DNA of 64,000 nucleotides from Streptomyces sp. Sge12 (GTDB taxonomy: Bacteria > Actinomycetota > Actinomycetes > Streptomycetales > Streptomycetaceae). Each line of letters starts with the position of its first letter. Position 1 is the first letter of the stretch. Positions 1-8,019 of the stretch are shown one piece after another. The stretch covers positions 3,100,001 to 3,164,000 of the forward strand of contig NZ_CP020555.1 in NCBI RefSeq assembly GCF_002080455.1, in the 5' to 3' direction. Below the pieces are notes generated by a model that was not told where the DNA came from, ran no database searches, and saw only the letters and a program-made list of their open reading frames with translations. Made by a program: the position numbers and the translations under genes.

Positions 1-12
1 TCGGGTGGTCAT
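1..12 (-). CDS. Start of a Tad/Flp pilus gene, only four codons in window
   Basis: An ATG on the minus strand at 12-10 opens a frame (Met-Thr-Thr-Arg) that runs off the left edge. It lies 7 bases beyond the stop of cpaB, with a GAGG-type ribosome site inside the end of cpaB. The gene after cpaB in actinobacterial Tad loci usually encodes a CpaE/TadZ-like ATPase, which is the likeliest identity. That is inferred from context only; four residues cannot show it. Confidence 0.4.
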
Positions 13-19
13 CCGGGCC

Positions 20-721
20 TCACCTGTCCCCGTCGAGGGTGTACGTGCGGTCGCCCGGGGCGGGCGCCGAGTCGGTGCCGGGGGCCACGAGGGCCAGGCG
101 TACGTGCTCCGCGAAGGACTCGGCGTACGCGACGCGCTGGGTGTCCTTGGTGCTGAGGGCGAAGGTGATCGGGACGGCCTCGGCGGGGCCCTTGCGGTCG
201 CTGTCCTTCTCCAGGGCGGTGAGTTTGCCGACGCCCAGGACCCGGGCGTTGGCGACGATGATCACCGAGCGGGAGGGGTCGGTGTCCTTGGCGCCCTTGA
301 AGGTGGCGATGATGTTGACCTTCGCGCCGGAGGTGATCTTTCCGGCCACGCCCGTGGCGGCGTCGATCATGATGGCGATCTCCTGCTCACCGGGCTGCAG
401 CTGCGGCCGGTCGACGAACATGTCCGCCTGGAGCAGCGAGCCCTTCTTCAGGGTGGTGAGCGCGATCTTGTCCTTCAGCGCGCCGAGGTCGGAGACGGCG
501 GTCTCGGAGAGCCACCGCCGGGGGATCCTGACCTCCTCGAACTGCCCGGCCGACAGCGGGCTGTACGGGGCTATGTCGCCCTTGGCCCGGTACGCGACGA
601 CCTCGGCGCCGACCTTGGAATTGACGTCGCCTATCACCACGAGGACCCCGGCGAAGGCCCCCAGTGCGCACAGGACCGACAGGAGCAGCAGGATGACGCC
701 GCGGCGCTGGCGTGAGTTCAT
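20..721 (-). CDS. cpaB: Flp pilus assembly protein CpaB (RcpC/CpaB family)
   Basis: A 233-residue inner-membrane-anchored protein of the Tad/Flp pilus apparatus. After a short basic start, residues 9-30 form one hydrophobic segment. A SAF-like domain follows (about 42-100, with VVAYRAKGDIAPYSPLS), then the RcpC/CpaB domain with the typical EIAIMIDAATGVAGKITSGA stretch around 110-135. Family knowledge: CpaB/RcpC proteins work in the periplasm or cell wall with the secretin or assembly platform; in Gram-positives, which have no outer membrane, the role is less clear. The next gene in the operon starts 7 bases downstream, at the window edge. The zinc-ribbon gene lies upstream on the same strand. 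Identification is firm at family level. Confidence 0.85.
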   Translation of the reverse strand: MNSRQRRGVILLLLSVLCALGAFAGVLVVIGDVNSKVGAEVVAYRAKGDIAPYSPLSAGQFEEVRIPRRWLSETAVSDLGALKDKIALTTLKKGSLLQADMFVDRPQLQPGEQEIAIMIDAATGVAGKITSGAKVNIIATFKGAKDTDPSRSVIIVANARVLGVGKLTALEKDSDRKGPAEAVPITFALSTKDTQRVAYAESFAEHVRLALVAPGTDSAPAPGDRTYTLDGDR

Positions 722-769
722 GGGCCTTACCTACCTCGCCGTTCTTCATTCATTCGTGCGTTCGAGTGA

Positions 770-1666
770 TCAGGGTCTGGAACGGGCGGTGCTCGCGGGC
801 GGCGGCGGTGCGGTGAGCGGCGCCGCGCAGAAGCCGCATCGGTCGCCGATGAGTTCGAGGCCGCACCAGCGGCACTCCTCCCGGCGGACCGAGGCGACCA
901 GCTGGTAGAGCACGGACAGGTCCGGGATGCCGGCGGCGAACTCGACGAGCTTCGGAGTGCCCCACCAGCCGGGGGACGCGGCGGGCAGCGGGCTCTCCAT
1001 GACGCCCTGGACCTGCCAGGCGGGGGCCAGTTCGGCCGTGACCCAGTCGGAGGTGAGCTGGCCGCGGGCGAAGGTGAGGTGCGTGGCGAAGTCGGGGCCG
1101 GCCGGCAGCGCTGCGGCGCGGGGGCCGTGGGCGCCCTGGGCTCCGCCGCTCAGCTTGGCGAGGTGCGGCTTCGGGTGGGCCATGACGGCGAACTGCGCGC
1201 TCGGCGACCAGGATCTGGCGTGTGCGCCGAGGCCGACCGGGACGCGGACCCGGTCGAGTTTGGCGACGGAGCCGAGCAGGGCGCCCGCGTGGATGTAGTG
1301 GGAGAGCAGGCGAGCCGCGGAGGCGATGATTCCGGGGCTGAAGTCGCAGACGCTCAGCTGGCGCAGCTGACGCACCAGCAGGGCGGTTCCCAGGGGCGGC
1401 AGATCGATGCCGAGGAGCGCGATCCGGTCGGTTTCGAGGATGGCGCGTACGGTGTGCAGCCGCTGGACGGTGGAGCGCGGGAGCCACGGCGGTACGAGGG
1501 CGACGAGGTGGCCGTGCCGCTCCAGCAGGGCGCCCGTCTCGGCGAGCGCGGCCTCGAGGTCGAGCTGCTCGGGCGGGTGCAGTAACGCGGCCCCGGGTGT
1601 GTGCCGGTCAGGGGCCGGAAGTACCAGATCGGCGCTGGTGACAGCGATGGCGGTCGGCACGCGCAT
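770..1666 (-). CDS. Conserved protein with C-terminal zinc ribbon, next to cpaB
   Basis: A 298-residue protein with no signal peptide or membrane segment. I do not recognise a named domain in the first 260 residues, which are rich in Ala/Leu. The C-terminus carries two CxxC pairs (CRWCGLELIGDRCGFC, about 266-281), a typical small zinc ribbon, followed by a Pro/Ala tail. It reads in the same direction as cpaB, 48 bases upstream, so co-transcription is likely. The start chosen gives MRVPTAIAVTSADLV; a long GC-rich gap lies upstream. The link to the pilus locus is inferred from position only. Confidence 0.7.
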   Translation of the reverse strand: MRVPTAIAVTSADLVLPAPDRHTPGAALLHPPEQLDLEAALAETGALLERHGHLVALVPPWLPRSTVQRLHTVRAILETDRIALLGIDLPPLGTALLVRQLRQLSVCDFSPGIIASAARLLSHYIHAGALLGSVAKLDRVRVPVGLGAHARSWSPSAQFAVMAHPKPHLAKLSGGAQGAHGPRAAALPAGPDFATHLTFARGQLTSDWVTAELAPAWQVQGVMESPLPAASPGWWGTPKLVEFAAGIPDLSVLYQLVASVRREECRWCGLELIGDRCGFCAAPLTAPPPPASTARSRP

Positions 1667-2049
1667 TCCCCCGTTCCCCCACGTTCACCCGTGCTGCGCC
1701 GGCAGTTCAGCTGCCGGGCGCGTGCGCCCCGCGCGGAACGCGGCGCCGACCCGACGCCGGACCGACAGCGGCCCGACGCCGACGCGACGCCGAACTCGAC
1801 GCGGACTCGACACAGGGGATCGACGCGGAATCGTCGCGGGCCGTCACGTCCGCGCCCGCGGTGCGCGCCCGCACCCCGCGACCGCATCCGATCGACCCGC
1901 TCCCCCCTTGCCCCAGCACCATATCCGCGTCACCCCTGGCAGGGCAGGGCCTTGCGGATTCCCGTGCTGACGGCACGGGTCGCAGCCGGCGGAAACCCGG
2001 ACAACAGGGATCGCATAGCGGGCCATTTCAAGCCACATCGCAAAGACTC
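1667..2049. other. Gene-free spacer with degenerate GACGC-type repeats
   Basis: No convincing gene lies here. Between about 1740 and 1850 the sequence is built from short imperfect repeats of the CGACGC kind, which create open frames on both strands that have no ribosome site and no protein-like composition. The right end leads into the chitinase promoter. Confidence 0.6.
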
Positions 2050-2078
2050 TTGACACAGGGATTGGTCTGGACCAACTT
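2050..2078 (+). promoter_or_regulatory. Chitinase promoter with DasR-type operator (dre)
   Basis: TTGACA at 2050-2055 is a consensus -35 box. At 2061-2076 lies ATTGGTCTGGACCAAC, a palindrome close to the DasR-responsive element (consensus about ACTGGTCTAGACCACT). It sits between -35 and the expected -10 region (about 2073-2078), so a bound repressor would block polymerase. Family knowledge: DasR is the GntR-type N-acetylglucosamine-responsive repressor of Streptomyces chitinase genes. The gene start is about 85 bases downstream. Confidence 0.75.
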
Positions 2079-2159
2079 GGCAGCGCACGCCTTGAGTCGG
2101 ACCCACCCCACTCGGCCCGCCTCTCCCCACACCCCCTTTCTCCCCCCACCGGAGCCCAC

Positions 2160-3863
2160 GTGAACCGCATACGCTCCCTCGCCCTCCCCATCGCCGCCAC
2201 CCTCACCGCCGGCGCCCTGTCCGCCCTCGCCGCCGGCACCGCACAGGCCGCGGACGTGAACGTCGTCCGCAACGGCGGCTTCGAGTCGGGTCTCGCCAAC
2301 TGGTCCTGCACCGGCGGAACCGGCGCCTCCGTCTCCTCGCCCGTCCACTCCGGATCGGGCGCCCTGAAGGCCACCCCGGCGGGCCAGGACAACGCCCGCT
2401 GCAGCCAGACCGTCACGGTCAAGCCGAACTCGACGTACACGCTGAGCACGCAGGTCCAGGGCAGCTACGTCTACCTGGGCGCGACCGGGACCGGCACCCA
2501 GGACGTCTCCACCTGGACGCCCGGGTCGGGCGCCGGCTGGCAGAAGCTCTCCACCACCTTCACCACCGGCCCCGGCACCACCCAGGTCACCGTCTACACG
2601 CACGGCTGGTACGGCCAGCCGGCCTACGTCGTCGACGAGTTCAGCGTCTTCGGCCCGGACGGCGGGGGCGGCACCGACCCCGGCCCGTCCGTCCCCGGCG
2701 CCCCGGCCGGAGCGGCCGTTTCCGGACAGAGCGCGAGCGCTCTCACCCTTTCGTGGAACGCGGTCGGCTCGGCCACCGGCTATTACGTGTATCAGGACGG
2801 CGTCCGCGTGAGGACCGTGACCGGCGGCGCCGCATCCACCCAGATCACCGGGCTCGCGGCCGCGACCTCGTACTCCTTCCAGGTGAGCGCCTACAACGCG
2901 GCGGGCGAGGGCCCGAAGTCCGCGCCCGTGACCGGCACGACCACCGGCACCGGCCCGGGTCCGGGCCCCGGCCCGGCCGTCCCCAAGCACGCCCTGACCG
3001 GCTACTGGCAGAACTTCAACAACGGCGCGACCGTCCAGCGGATCTCCGACGTCTCCGCGCAGTACGACATCATCGCCGTCTCCTTCGCGGACGCCACGAC
3101 CACGCCCGGCGCCATCACCTTCAACCTCGACTCGGCCGGCCTCGGCGGCTACACGGTCGACCGGTTCAAGGCCGACATCGCCGCGAAGAAGGCGGCCGGC
3201 ACATCGGTGATCCTGTCCATCGGCGGTGAGAAGGGGACCATCACGGTCAACGACTCGACCTCCGCGAACAACCTCGCGAACTCCGCGTACGCCCTGATGC
3301 AGGAGTACGGGTTCACCGGGATCGACATCGACCTGGAGAACGGCCTGAACCCCACCTACATGACGCAGGCGCTGCGCTCGCTGTCGTCGAAGGCGGGCCC
3401 CTCGCTGGTCATCACCATGGCCCCGCAGACCATCGACATGCAGTCCACGCAGGGCGGCTACTTCAGGACCGCGCTCAACATCAAGGACATCCTCACCGTC
3501 GTCAACATGCAGTACTACAACAGCGGCTCGATGAACGGCTGCGACGGCAAGGTCTACTCCCAGGGCTCCGTCGACTTCCTCACCGCGCTCGCCTGCATCC
3601 AGCTGGAGGGCGGCCTCGACCCCTCGCAGGTGGGCATCGGGGTCCCGGCCTCGCCCAGCGGCGCGGGCAGCGGCTACGTGTCCCCGACGATCGTCAACAA
3701 CGCCCTCGACTGCCTGACCAGGGGCACCGGCTGCGGCTCCTTCAAGCCGTCGAAGACCTACCCGGGTCTGCGCGGTGCGATGACATGGTCGACCAACTGG
3801 GACGCCAAGGCGGGTAGTGCTTGGTCGAACGCGGTGGGTCCGAAGGTCCACGGCCTGCCGTAG
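2160..3863 (+). CDS. Secreted GH18 chitinase with N-terminal carbohydrate-binding and FnIII domains
   Basis: A 567-residue extracellular endochitinase. Residues 1-31 form a Sec signal peptide ending at AQA-AD. A jelly-roll carbohydrate-binding module (about 32-168, starting VNVVRNGGFESG) is followed by a Gly/Pro linker, a fibronectin type III domain (about 180-262), a second linker and the GH18 barrel (about 275-567). The GH18 signature DxxDxDxE is present as GIDIDLENG near residues 386-394, with the catalytic Glu. The start is GTG. The upstream DasR-type operator indicates induction by chitin or GlcNAc. The secreted carboxypeptidase just downstream may share the environment but has its own ribosome site. 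Confidence 0.92.
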   Translation: MNRIRSLALPIAATLTAGALSALAAGTAQAADVNVVRNGGFESGLANWSCTGGTGASVSSPVHSGSGALKATPAGQDNARCSQTVTVKPNSTYTLSTQVQGSYVYLGATGTGTQDVSTWTPGSGAGWQKLSTTFTTGPGTTQVTVYTHGWYGQPAYVVDEFSVFGPDGGGGTDPGPSVPGAPAGAAVSGQSASALTLSWNAVGSATGYYVYQDGVRVRTVTGGAASTQITGLAAATSYSFQVSAYNAAGEGPKSAPVTGTTTGTGPGPGPGPAVPKHALTGYWQNFNNGATVQRISDVSAQYDIIAVSFADATTTPGAITFNLDSAGLGGYTVDRFKADIAAKKAAGTSVILSIGGEKGTITVNDSTSANNLANSAYALMQEYGFTGIDIDLENGLNPTYMTQALRSLSSKAGPSLVITMAPQTIDMQSTQGGYFRTALNIKDILTVVNMQYYNSGSMNGCDGKVYSQGSVDFLTALACIQLEGGLDPSQVGIGVPASPSGAGSGYVSPTIVNNALDCLTRGTGCGSFKPSKTYPGLRGAMTWSTNWDAKAGSAWSNAVGPKVHGLP

Positions 3864-3988
3864 GCGGTACGTGTGGGGGTGGCCGGATCGGTTCGGCCGA
3901 CGCAGCGTGTCCTTGACCGGGACATGCCACGAGAGCACGCTGTGCGCGTCCGCACGGCTACCCCCACACTCCCCACCCAGGAGAACGC

Positions 3989-5326
3989 ATGCGGCTCCAT
4001 ACCCGCCGGAGGGCCGCCGTCACGGCGGCCCTGCTGGCGCTCGCGCTGGGCGCACCCGCCTACGGCATGAGCGCGACGGCTTCCCCTCCGCCCACCCCTT
4101 CCACGGCCACCCAGGACGAGGCGATCGTCCAGTACCGGATCCACGGCCCCTCCACCGCCGCCGACCGCACCGCCCTGCTCCGCACGGGCGTCTCGATCGA
4201 CGAGGTGGACGACCACACGGTCGTGGTCAGCGCCGACACCATGCAGGCCAAGAAGCTCAAGGAGCTGGGCTACCGGCTGACCGCCCTGCCCGGCCCCCCG
4301 GACCGCTCCCTGCCCGGTATCGCGGCGAGCCCGATGGACTTCCCCTCGGCGGACTCGAAGTACCACAACTACGCCGAGGCGACCGCCGAAATCAACCAGC
4401 TCGTCGCCCAGTACCCCGCGATCGCGAGCAAGCGCGTGATCGGAAAGTCGTACCAGGGCCGGGACATGTTCGCCATCAAGATCAGCGACAACGTCGCGAC
4501 CGACGAGGCCGAGCCCGAGGTGCTCTTCACCGCCCACCAGCACGCGCGCGAGCACCTGACCGTCGAGATGGCGCTGTACCTGCTCAAGGAGTTCTCCTCC
4601 AAGTACGGCACCGACTCCCGGATCACCAACGCGGTCAACGGCCGCGAGATCTGGATCGTCCCGGACCTCAACCCGGACGGCGGCGAGTACGACATCGCCA
4701 CCGGCTCCTACCGCTCCTGGCGCAAGAACCGGCAGCCGAACTCCGGCTCCTCCTACATCGGCACGGACGAGAACCGCAACTGGAACTACAAGTTCGGCTG
4801 CTGCGGCGGCTCCAGCAGCAGCAAGAGCTCCGAGACCTACCGGGGCGCCTCCGCCGAGTCCGCGCCCGAGGTGAAGGTCGTCGCGGACTTCGTCCGCAGC
4901 CGGGTGATCGGCGGCAAGCAGCAGATCAAGGCCGCCATCGACTTCCACACCTACAGCGAGCTCGTCCTGTGGCCCTTCGGCTACACCTACAACGACACCG
5001 CCCCGGGCCTGACCGCCGACGACCTCGCCGTCTACAAGAAGATCGGCACCAGCATGGCGGCGAGCAACGGCTACACGCCGGAGCAGTCCAGCGACCTGTA
5101 CATCACGGACGGCACGATCGACGACTGGCTGTGGGGCAACCAGAAGATCTTCTCGTACACCTTCGAGATGTACCCGGAGAGCGGCGGCGGCGGCTTCTAC
5201 CCGCCGGACGAGGTCATCGACCGCGAGACCGCGCGCAACAAGGACGCGGTGCTCCAGCTGCTGGAGAACGCGGACTGCATGTACCGCTCGATCGGCAAGG
5301 AGGCGCAGTACTGCGCCGCTCCGTGA
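3989..5326 (+). CDS. Secreted M14 zinc carboxypeptidase
   Basis: A 445-residue exported metallocarboxypeptidase that removes C-terminal residues from peptides. Residues 1-30 are a signal peptide ([20 protein letters not shown]), followed by a propeptide-like region to about 120. The M14 domain carries the zinc motif HxxE in HQHAREH (about 182-188), the third ligand His in IDFHTYSEL (about 317) and the catalytic Glu in YTFEMYP (about 390). The ATG has a strong AGGAG ribosome site 7 bases upstream. The chitinase ends 125 bases before it; both are secreted hydrolases. A GC-rich hairpin follows the stop. Confidence 0.92.
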   Translation: MRLHTRRRAAVTAALLALALGAPAYGMSATASPPPTPSTATQDEAIVQYRIHGPSTAADRTALLRTGVSIDEVDDHTVVVSADTMQAKKLKELGYRLTALPGPPDRSLPGIAASPMDFPSADSKYHNYAEATAEINQLVAQYPAIASKRVIGKSYQGRDMFAIKISDNVATDEAEPEVLFTAHQHAREHLTVEMALYLLKEFSSKYGTDSRITNAVNGREIWIVPDLNPDGGEYDIATGSYRSWRKNRQPNSGSSYIGTDENRNWNYKFGCCGGSSSSKSSETYRGASAESAPEVKVVADFVRSRVIGGKQQIKAAIDFHTYSELVLWPFGYTYNDTAPGLTADDLAVYKKIGTSMAASNGYTPEQSSDLYITDGTIDDWLWGNQKIFSYTFEMYPESGGGGFYPPDEVIDRETARNKDAVLQLLENADCMYRSIGKEAQYCAAP

Positions 5327-5335
5327 CCGTGTGAA

Positions 5336-5365
5336 GGGGGCGCCCCACCGCCAGGGGGGCGCCCC
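5336..5365. terminator. Hairpin between convergent genes
   Basis: GGGGCGCCCC occurs twice (5337-5346 and 5356-5365) with a 9-base spacer, so it can fold as one hairpin. It lies between the carboxypeptidase stop and the stop of the convergent RidA gene and could serve both strands. No U-tract follows. Confidence 0.6.
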
Positions 5366-5387
5366 GCCCGCATGTCCGGGCGCCGCC

Positions 5388-5801
5388 TCAGCCGAGCACG
5401 GCGAGGGCGTCGATCTCGATGAGCAGCCCGGCCGGCAGACCCACGTACACGGTGGTGCGGGCGGCCGGGGCCTCCTTCAGCCCCTGCTCCTCGAAGTAGG
5501 CGTTGTAGATGCCGTTCATCTCGGCGAAGTGCCCGGTGTCCGTCAGGTAGACGCGGATCATCATCACGTCGTCCCAGCCCGCACCGCCGGCCTCCAGGAC
5601 GGAGCGGACGTTCTCCAGCGTCTGGAGGGTCTGCTCGCGCAGCGCGGGCCCCGCGGGGGTGGGCGGCTGCCCCTCGACGTGCGGCAGGTAGCCGACCTGG
5701 CCGGCGACCTGGAGGATGTTCCCCTTCCGCACTCCGTGCGAGAACTTCGCGGGCGGTGCGGTGTGCGTGTCGGGCGTGATGGCGATCTTCTGGTCGGTCA
5801 C
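5388..5801 (-). CDS. RidA/YjgF-family imine deaminase
   Basis: A 137-residue cytosolic protein of the RidA family (homotrimeric; hydrolyses reactive 2-aminoacrylate and other enamine/imine products of PLP enzymes). The family pattern is visible: VAGQVGYLP, then TLQTLENVRSVLEAGGAGWDD, and VGLPAGLLIEIDALAVL at the end. The start is a GTG overlapping the IclR stop by 4 bases (GTGA), with GGAG just upstream, so translation is probably coupled to the regulator. The conserved substrate-binding Arg of classical RidA is not evident in its usual place, so a different Rid subfamily is possible. Its placement opposite a PLP lyase fits imine detoxification. Confidence 0.88.
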   Translation of the reverse strand: MTDQKIAITPDTHTAPPAKFSHGVRKGNILQVAGQVGYLPHVEGQPPTPAGPALREQTLQTLENVRSVLEAGGAGWDDVMMIRVYLTDTGHFAEMNGIYNAYFEEQGLKEAPAARTTVYVGLPAGLLIEIDALAVLG

Positions 5802-6550
5802 GTGCTCTCCTGGGCTCCTGAATAGTCCTGGCTGATGGCATCGGCGGTACGCAGTACCTGCGGCAGCAGTGCGAGCAGCCCCTCGGCGGCGAGGACCACA
5901 CCGGGCGCGGACACCGACAGGGCGGCGACGACCCGCCCGTCCGGGCCGTGCACGGGCGCCCCGAGGCAGTTGATGGACTCCTCGTGCCCGCCGAGATCGG
6001 TGGCCCAGCCCTGTTCCCGTACGAGGTCCAGCTCGCGCAGGAAGGCCGCCGCGTCCGGGGTCGACCGGGCGGTGTAGCGCGGGTACTCGATCCGGTCGGC
6101 CAGCGCCCGCCGTTCGGCGTCGGGCAGGTCCGCGAGGAGCAGCTTGGCGACGGCGGCGACCGTGAGGGGCACGGGCCTGCCGATGCGGGAGTACATGCGG
6201 ACCGGGTAGCGGCTGTCGACCTTGTCGACGTAGACGACCTCGTCGTCCTGGTGCAGGGCGAGGTGCACGGTGTGCCCGGTGGCCCTGTTCAGCTCCATGA
6301 GGTGGGGGTGCGCGATGTCCCGCACGTCCAGGTTCTCGATGGCCTCGGCGGCGAGCGCGAAGAGCTGTGCGCCGAGGCGGTAGCGGCCGTCGGTCTGGCG
6401 GTAGACGAGGCCGTGCTCGTTCAGGGTGCGCAGGAGGCGCAGGGCGGTGCTCTTGTGCACGCCGAGCGCCTCGGCGACCGCCCCGAGGCCGGCGGGGCTC
6501 CCGGCCAGGACCGGGAGGATCCTGAGCGCGCGCTCCACGGACTGGCTCAT
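5798..6550 (-). CDS. IclR-family transcriptional regulator
   Basis: A 250-residue regulator. The N-terminal winged helix-turn-helix (about 1-60, VERALRILPVLAGSPAGLG then HKSTALRLLRTL) is followed by the IclR effector domain (about 75-250), with the family motif IGRPVPLTVAAVAKLLLA and GHEESINCLGAPVHGPDG. The start MSQSVERAL has GAAAGGA 7 bases upstream. It is divergent from the PLP-lyase/deacylase genes and co-transcribed with RidA. Regulation of both directions from the 167-base gap, which contains TTGC/GCAA inverted repeats, is likely. The effector is probably a D-amino acid or its N-acyl form (inference). Confidence 0.9.
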   Translation of the reverse strand: MSQSVERALRILPVLAGSPAGLGAVAEALGVHKSTALRLLRTLNEHGLVYRQTDGRYRLGAQLFALAAEAIENLDVRDIAHPHLMELNRATGHTVHLALHQDDEVVYVDKVDSRYPVRMYSRIGRPVPLTVAAVAKLLLADLPDAERRALADRIEYPRYTARSTPDAAAFLRELDLVREQGWATDLGGHEESINCLGAPVHGPDGRVVAALSVSAPGVVLAAEGLLALLPQVLRTADAISQDYSGAQEST

Positions 6551-6674
6551 GCCGCGTCCTTTCGTGACCGTCGCTTCGAACACCGGCTCCGCCGGCGCCC
6601 CGGACTCCGCCGCCGCAGCGGCGCCGCACGTTGACCCGCCGTCATGGCGGATGTTAGACAGCACGCAGCGGCAC

Positions 6675-6703
6675 ACGCAATGACCGTTGCACATCGCGCA
6701 ACC
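6675..6703. promoter_or_regulatory. Overlapping GCAA/TTGC inverted repeats, candidate IclR operator
   Basis: GTTGC (6686-6690) and GCAAC (6698-6702) form an inverted repeat with a 7-base spacer. GCAA at 6677-6680 pairs equally well with TTGC at 6687-6690. The array lies just before the ribosome site of the lyase gene in the divergent intergenic region. IclR-type proteins commonly bind such short-arm palindromes and often autoregulate. No binding data are available here. Confidence 0.45.
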
Positions 6704-6716
6704 CGGAGGTACCCGT

Positions 6717-8009
6717 ATGGCCAGCGACAGCGACCCCGTCAAGGACCTCGCCGACGAACCCGTCGACCACCGGTTCAAGGGCCTCCCCCCGGACGCCCAG
6801 ACGCACGGCCTCACCGTCGGGCAGCTCGCCGCCGAGCGCCGCGATCTGCACACCGGCGGCTTCACCACCCCCGTCCTGACCCTCGACGCGGACGCGTTGG
6901 AGCACAACCTCGCCGCCCTCGGCACCTACGCCGCCCGCCACGACCTGGCCTTCGCCCCGCACGGCAAGACGTGCATGTCCCCCCAGCTGTTCCGGCGTCA
7001 GCTGGAGCACGGCGCGTGGGGCATCACCGCCGCCGTCCCCCACCAGGCCCGCGTCTACCGCGCCTTCGGCATCCAGCGGATCTTCCTCGCCAACGAGCTC
7101 GTCGATCCAGCCGCCCTGCGCTGGGTCGCGGACGAGCTCGCCGCCGACCCCGGCTTCCGCTTCGTCTGCTACGTCGACTCCGTGCGCGGCGTCCAGCTCA
7201 TGGACCGCGCCCTCCGGGGCCGGACGCCGGCCGCCCGCATCGACGTCGTCGTCGAGCTCGGCGCCGGCGAGGGGGCCCGCACGGGGGCCCGCACCGACGA
7301 GGACTGCCGCGCCGTCGCCGACGCCGTCGCCTCGGCCTCCACCCTGCGCCTGGTCGGCCTGGGCGGCTACGAGGCCGAGGTCCCGGGCGCCGACCCCGAC
7401 TCCGTCCACGCGTACCTGCGCCGCCTCACCGCGCTGGCCGTCGAGTTCGACAAGGCCGGCCGCTTCCCGGCGGACCTCGACGAGATCGTGGTCAGCGCCG
7501 GCGGCTCCGCCTGGTTCGACGCGGTCGCCGACGTCTTCGCCGAGCTCCCGGAGCTCTCCCGCCCGGTCCTCAAGCTGCTGCGCTCCGGCGCGTACGTCTC
7601 CCACGACCACGGCTGGTACACCCGCCTGACCCCCTTCAACCGGCACCCCGAAGAGGGCGGCCTGCGCCCGGCGTTCCGGCTGTGGACCCAGGTCGTCTCC
7701 CGCCCCTCCCCCACCCAGGCCTTCGTCAACGCGGGCAAGCGCGACATCGCCTACGACCTGGGCCTGCCCGAGGCGGAGCTGGTCCGCGACGCCCTCACCG
7801 GCGAGGAGCGCCCCGCCGCCGGGGTCCGCGTGGTCAAACTGTCCGACCAGCACGCCTGGCTGGAGACCGACACGGCCGAGGACGTGCAGGTGGGCGACTG
7901 GGTGGCGCTCGGCATGTCCCACCCCTGCACGATCTTCGAGAAGTGGCCGCTGATCCCGGTGGTGGAGGCCGACGGCACCGTCACCGACTACGTCCGCACC
8001 TTCTTCTAG
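6717..8009 (+). CDS. PLP fold-type III D-amino-acid lyase (D-threonine aldolase / D-serine dehydratase-like)
   Basis: A 430-residue cytosolic enzyme with an alanine-racemase-type PLP barrel. The PLP lysine is in FAPHGKTCMSP (about residue 85). A C-terminal His-x-Cys pair in SHPCTIFEKW (about 402-404) matches the metal ligands of the DSD1/D-threonine aldolase group. Expected reaction: metal- and PLP-dependent elimination or aldol cleavage of a D-hydroxy amino acid. ATG 6717 is chosen because GGAGG lies 7 bases before it; an earlier in-frame start at 6687 lacks one and would sit in the operator. The deacylase follows after 10 bases. The exact substrate cannot be read from sequence. Confidence 0.85.
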   Translation: MASDSDPVKDLADEPVDHRFKGLPPDAQTHGLTVGQLAAERRDLHTGGFTTPVLTLDADALEHNLAALGTYAARHDLAFAPHGKTCMSPQLFRRQLEHGAWGITAAVPHQARVYRAFGIQRIFLANELVDPAALRWVADELAADPGFRFVCYVDSVRGVQLMDRALRGRTPAARIDVVVELGAGEGARTGARTDEDCRAVADAVASASTLRLVGLGGYEAEVPGADPDSVHAYLRRLTALAVEFDKAGRFPADLDEIVVSAGGSAWFDAVADVFAELPELSRPVLKLLRSGAYVSHDHGWYTRLTPFNRHPEEGGLRPAFRLWTQVVSRPSPTQAFVNAGKRDIAYDLGLPEAELVRDALTGEERPAAGVRVVKLSDQHAWLETDTAEDVQVGDWVALGMSHPCTIFEKWPLIPVVEADGTVTDYVRTFF

Positions 8010-8019
8010 GCGCCGGCCG

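Noticed and set aside
2028..3938. Minus-strand open frame of 636 codons over the chitinase gene
   Set aside because: Low-complexity Gly/Arg/Val composition; the chitinase on the plus strand has signal peptide and catalytic motif.
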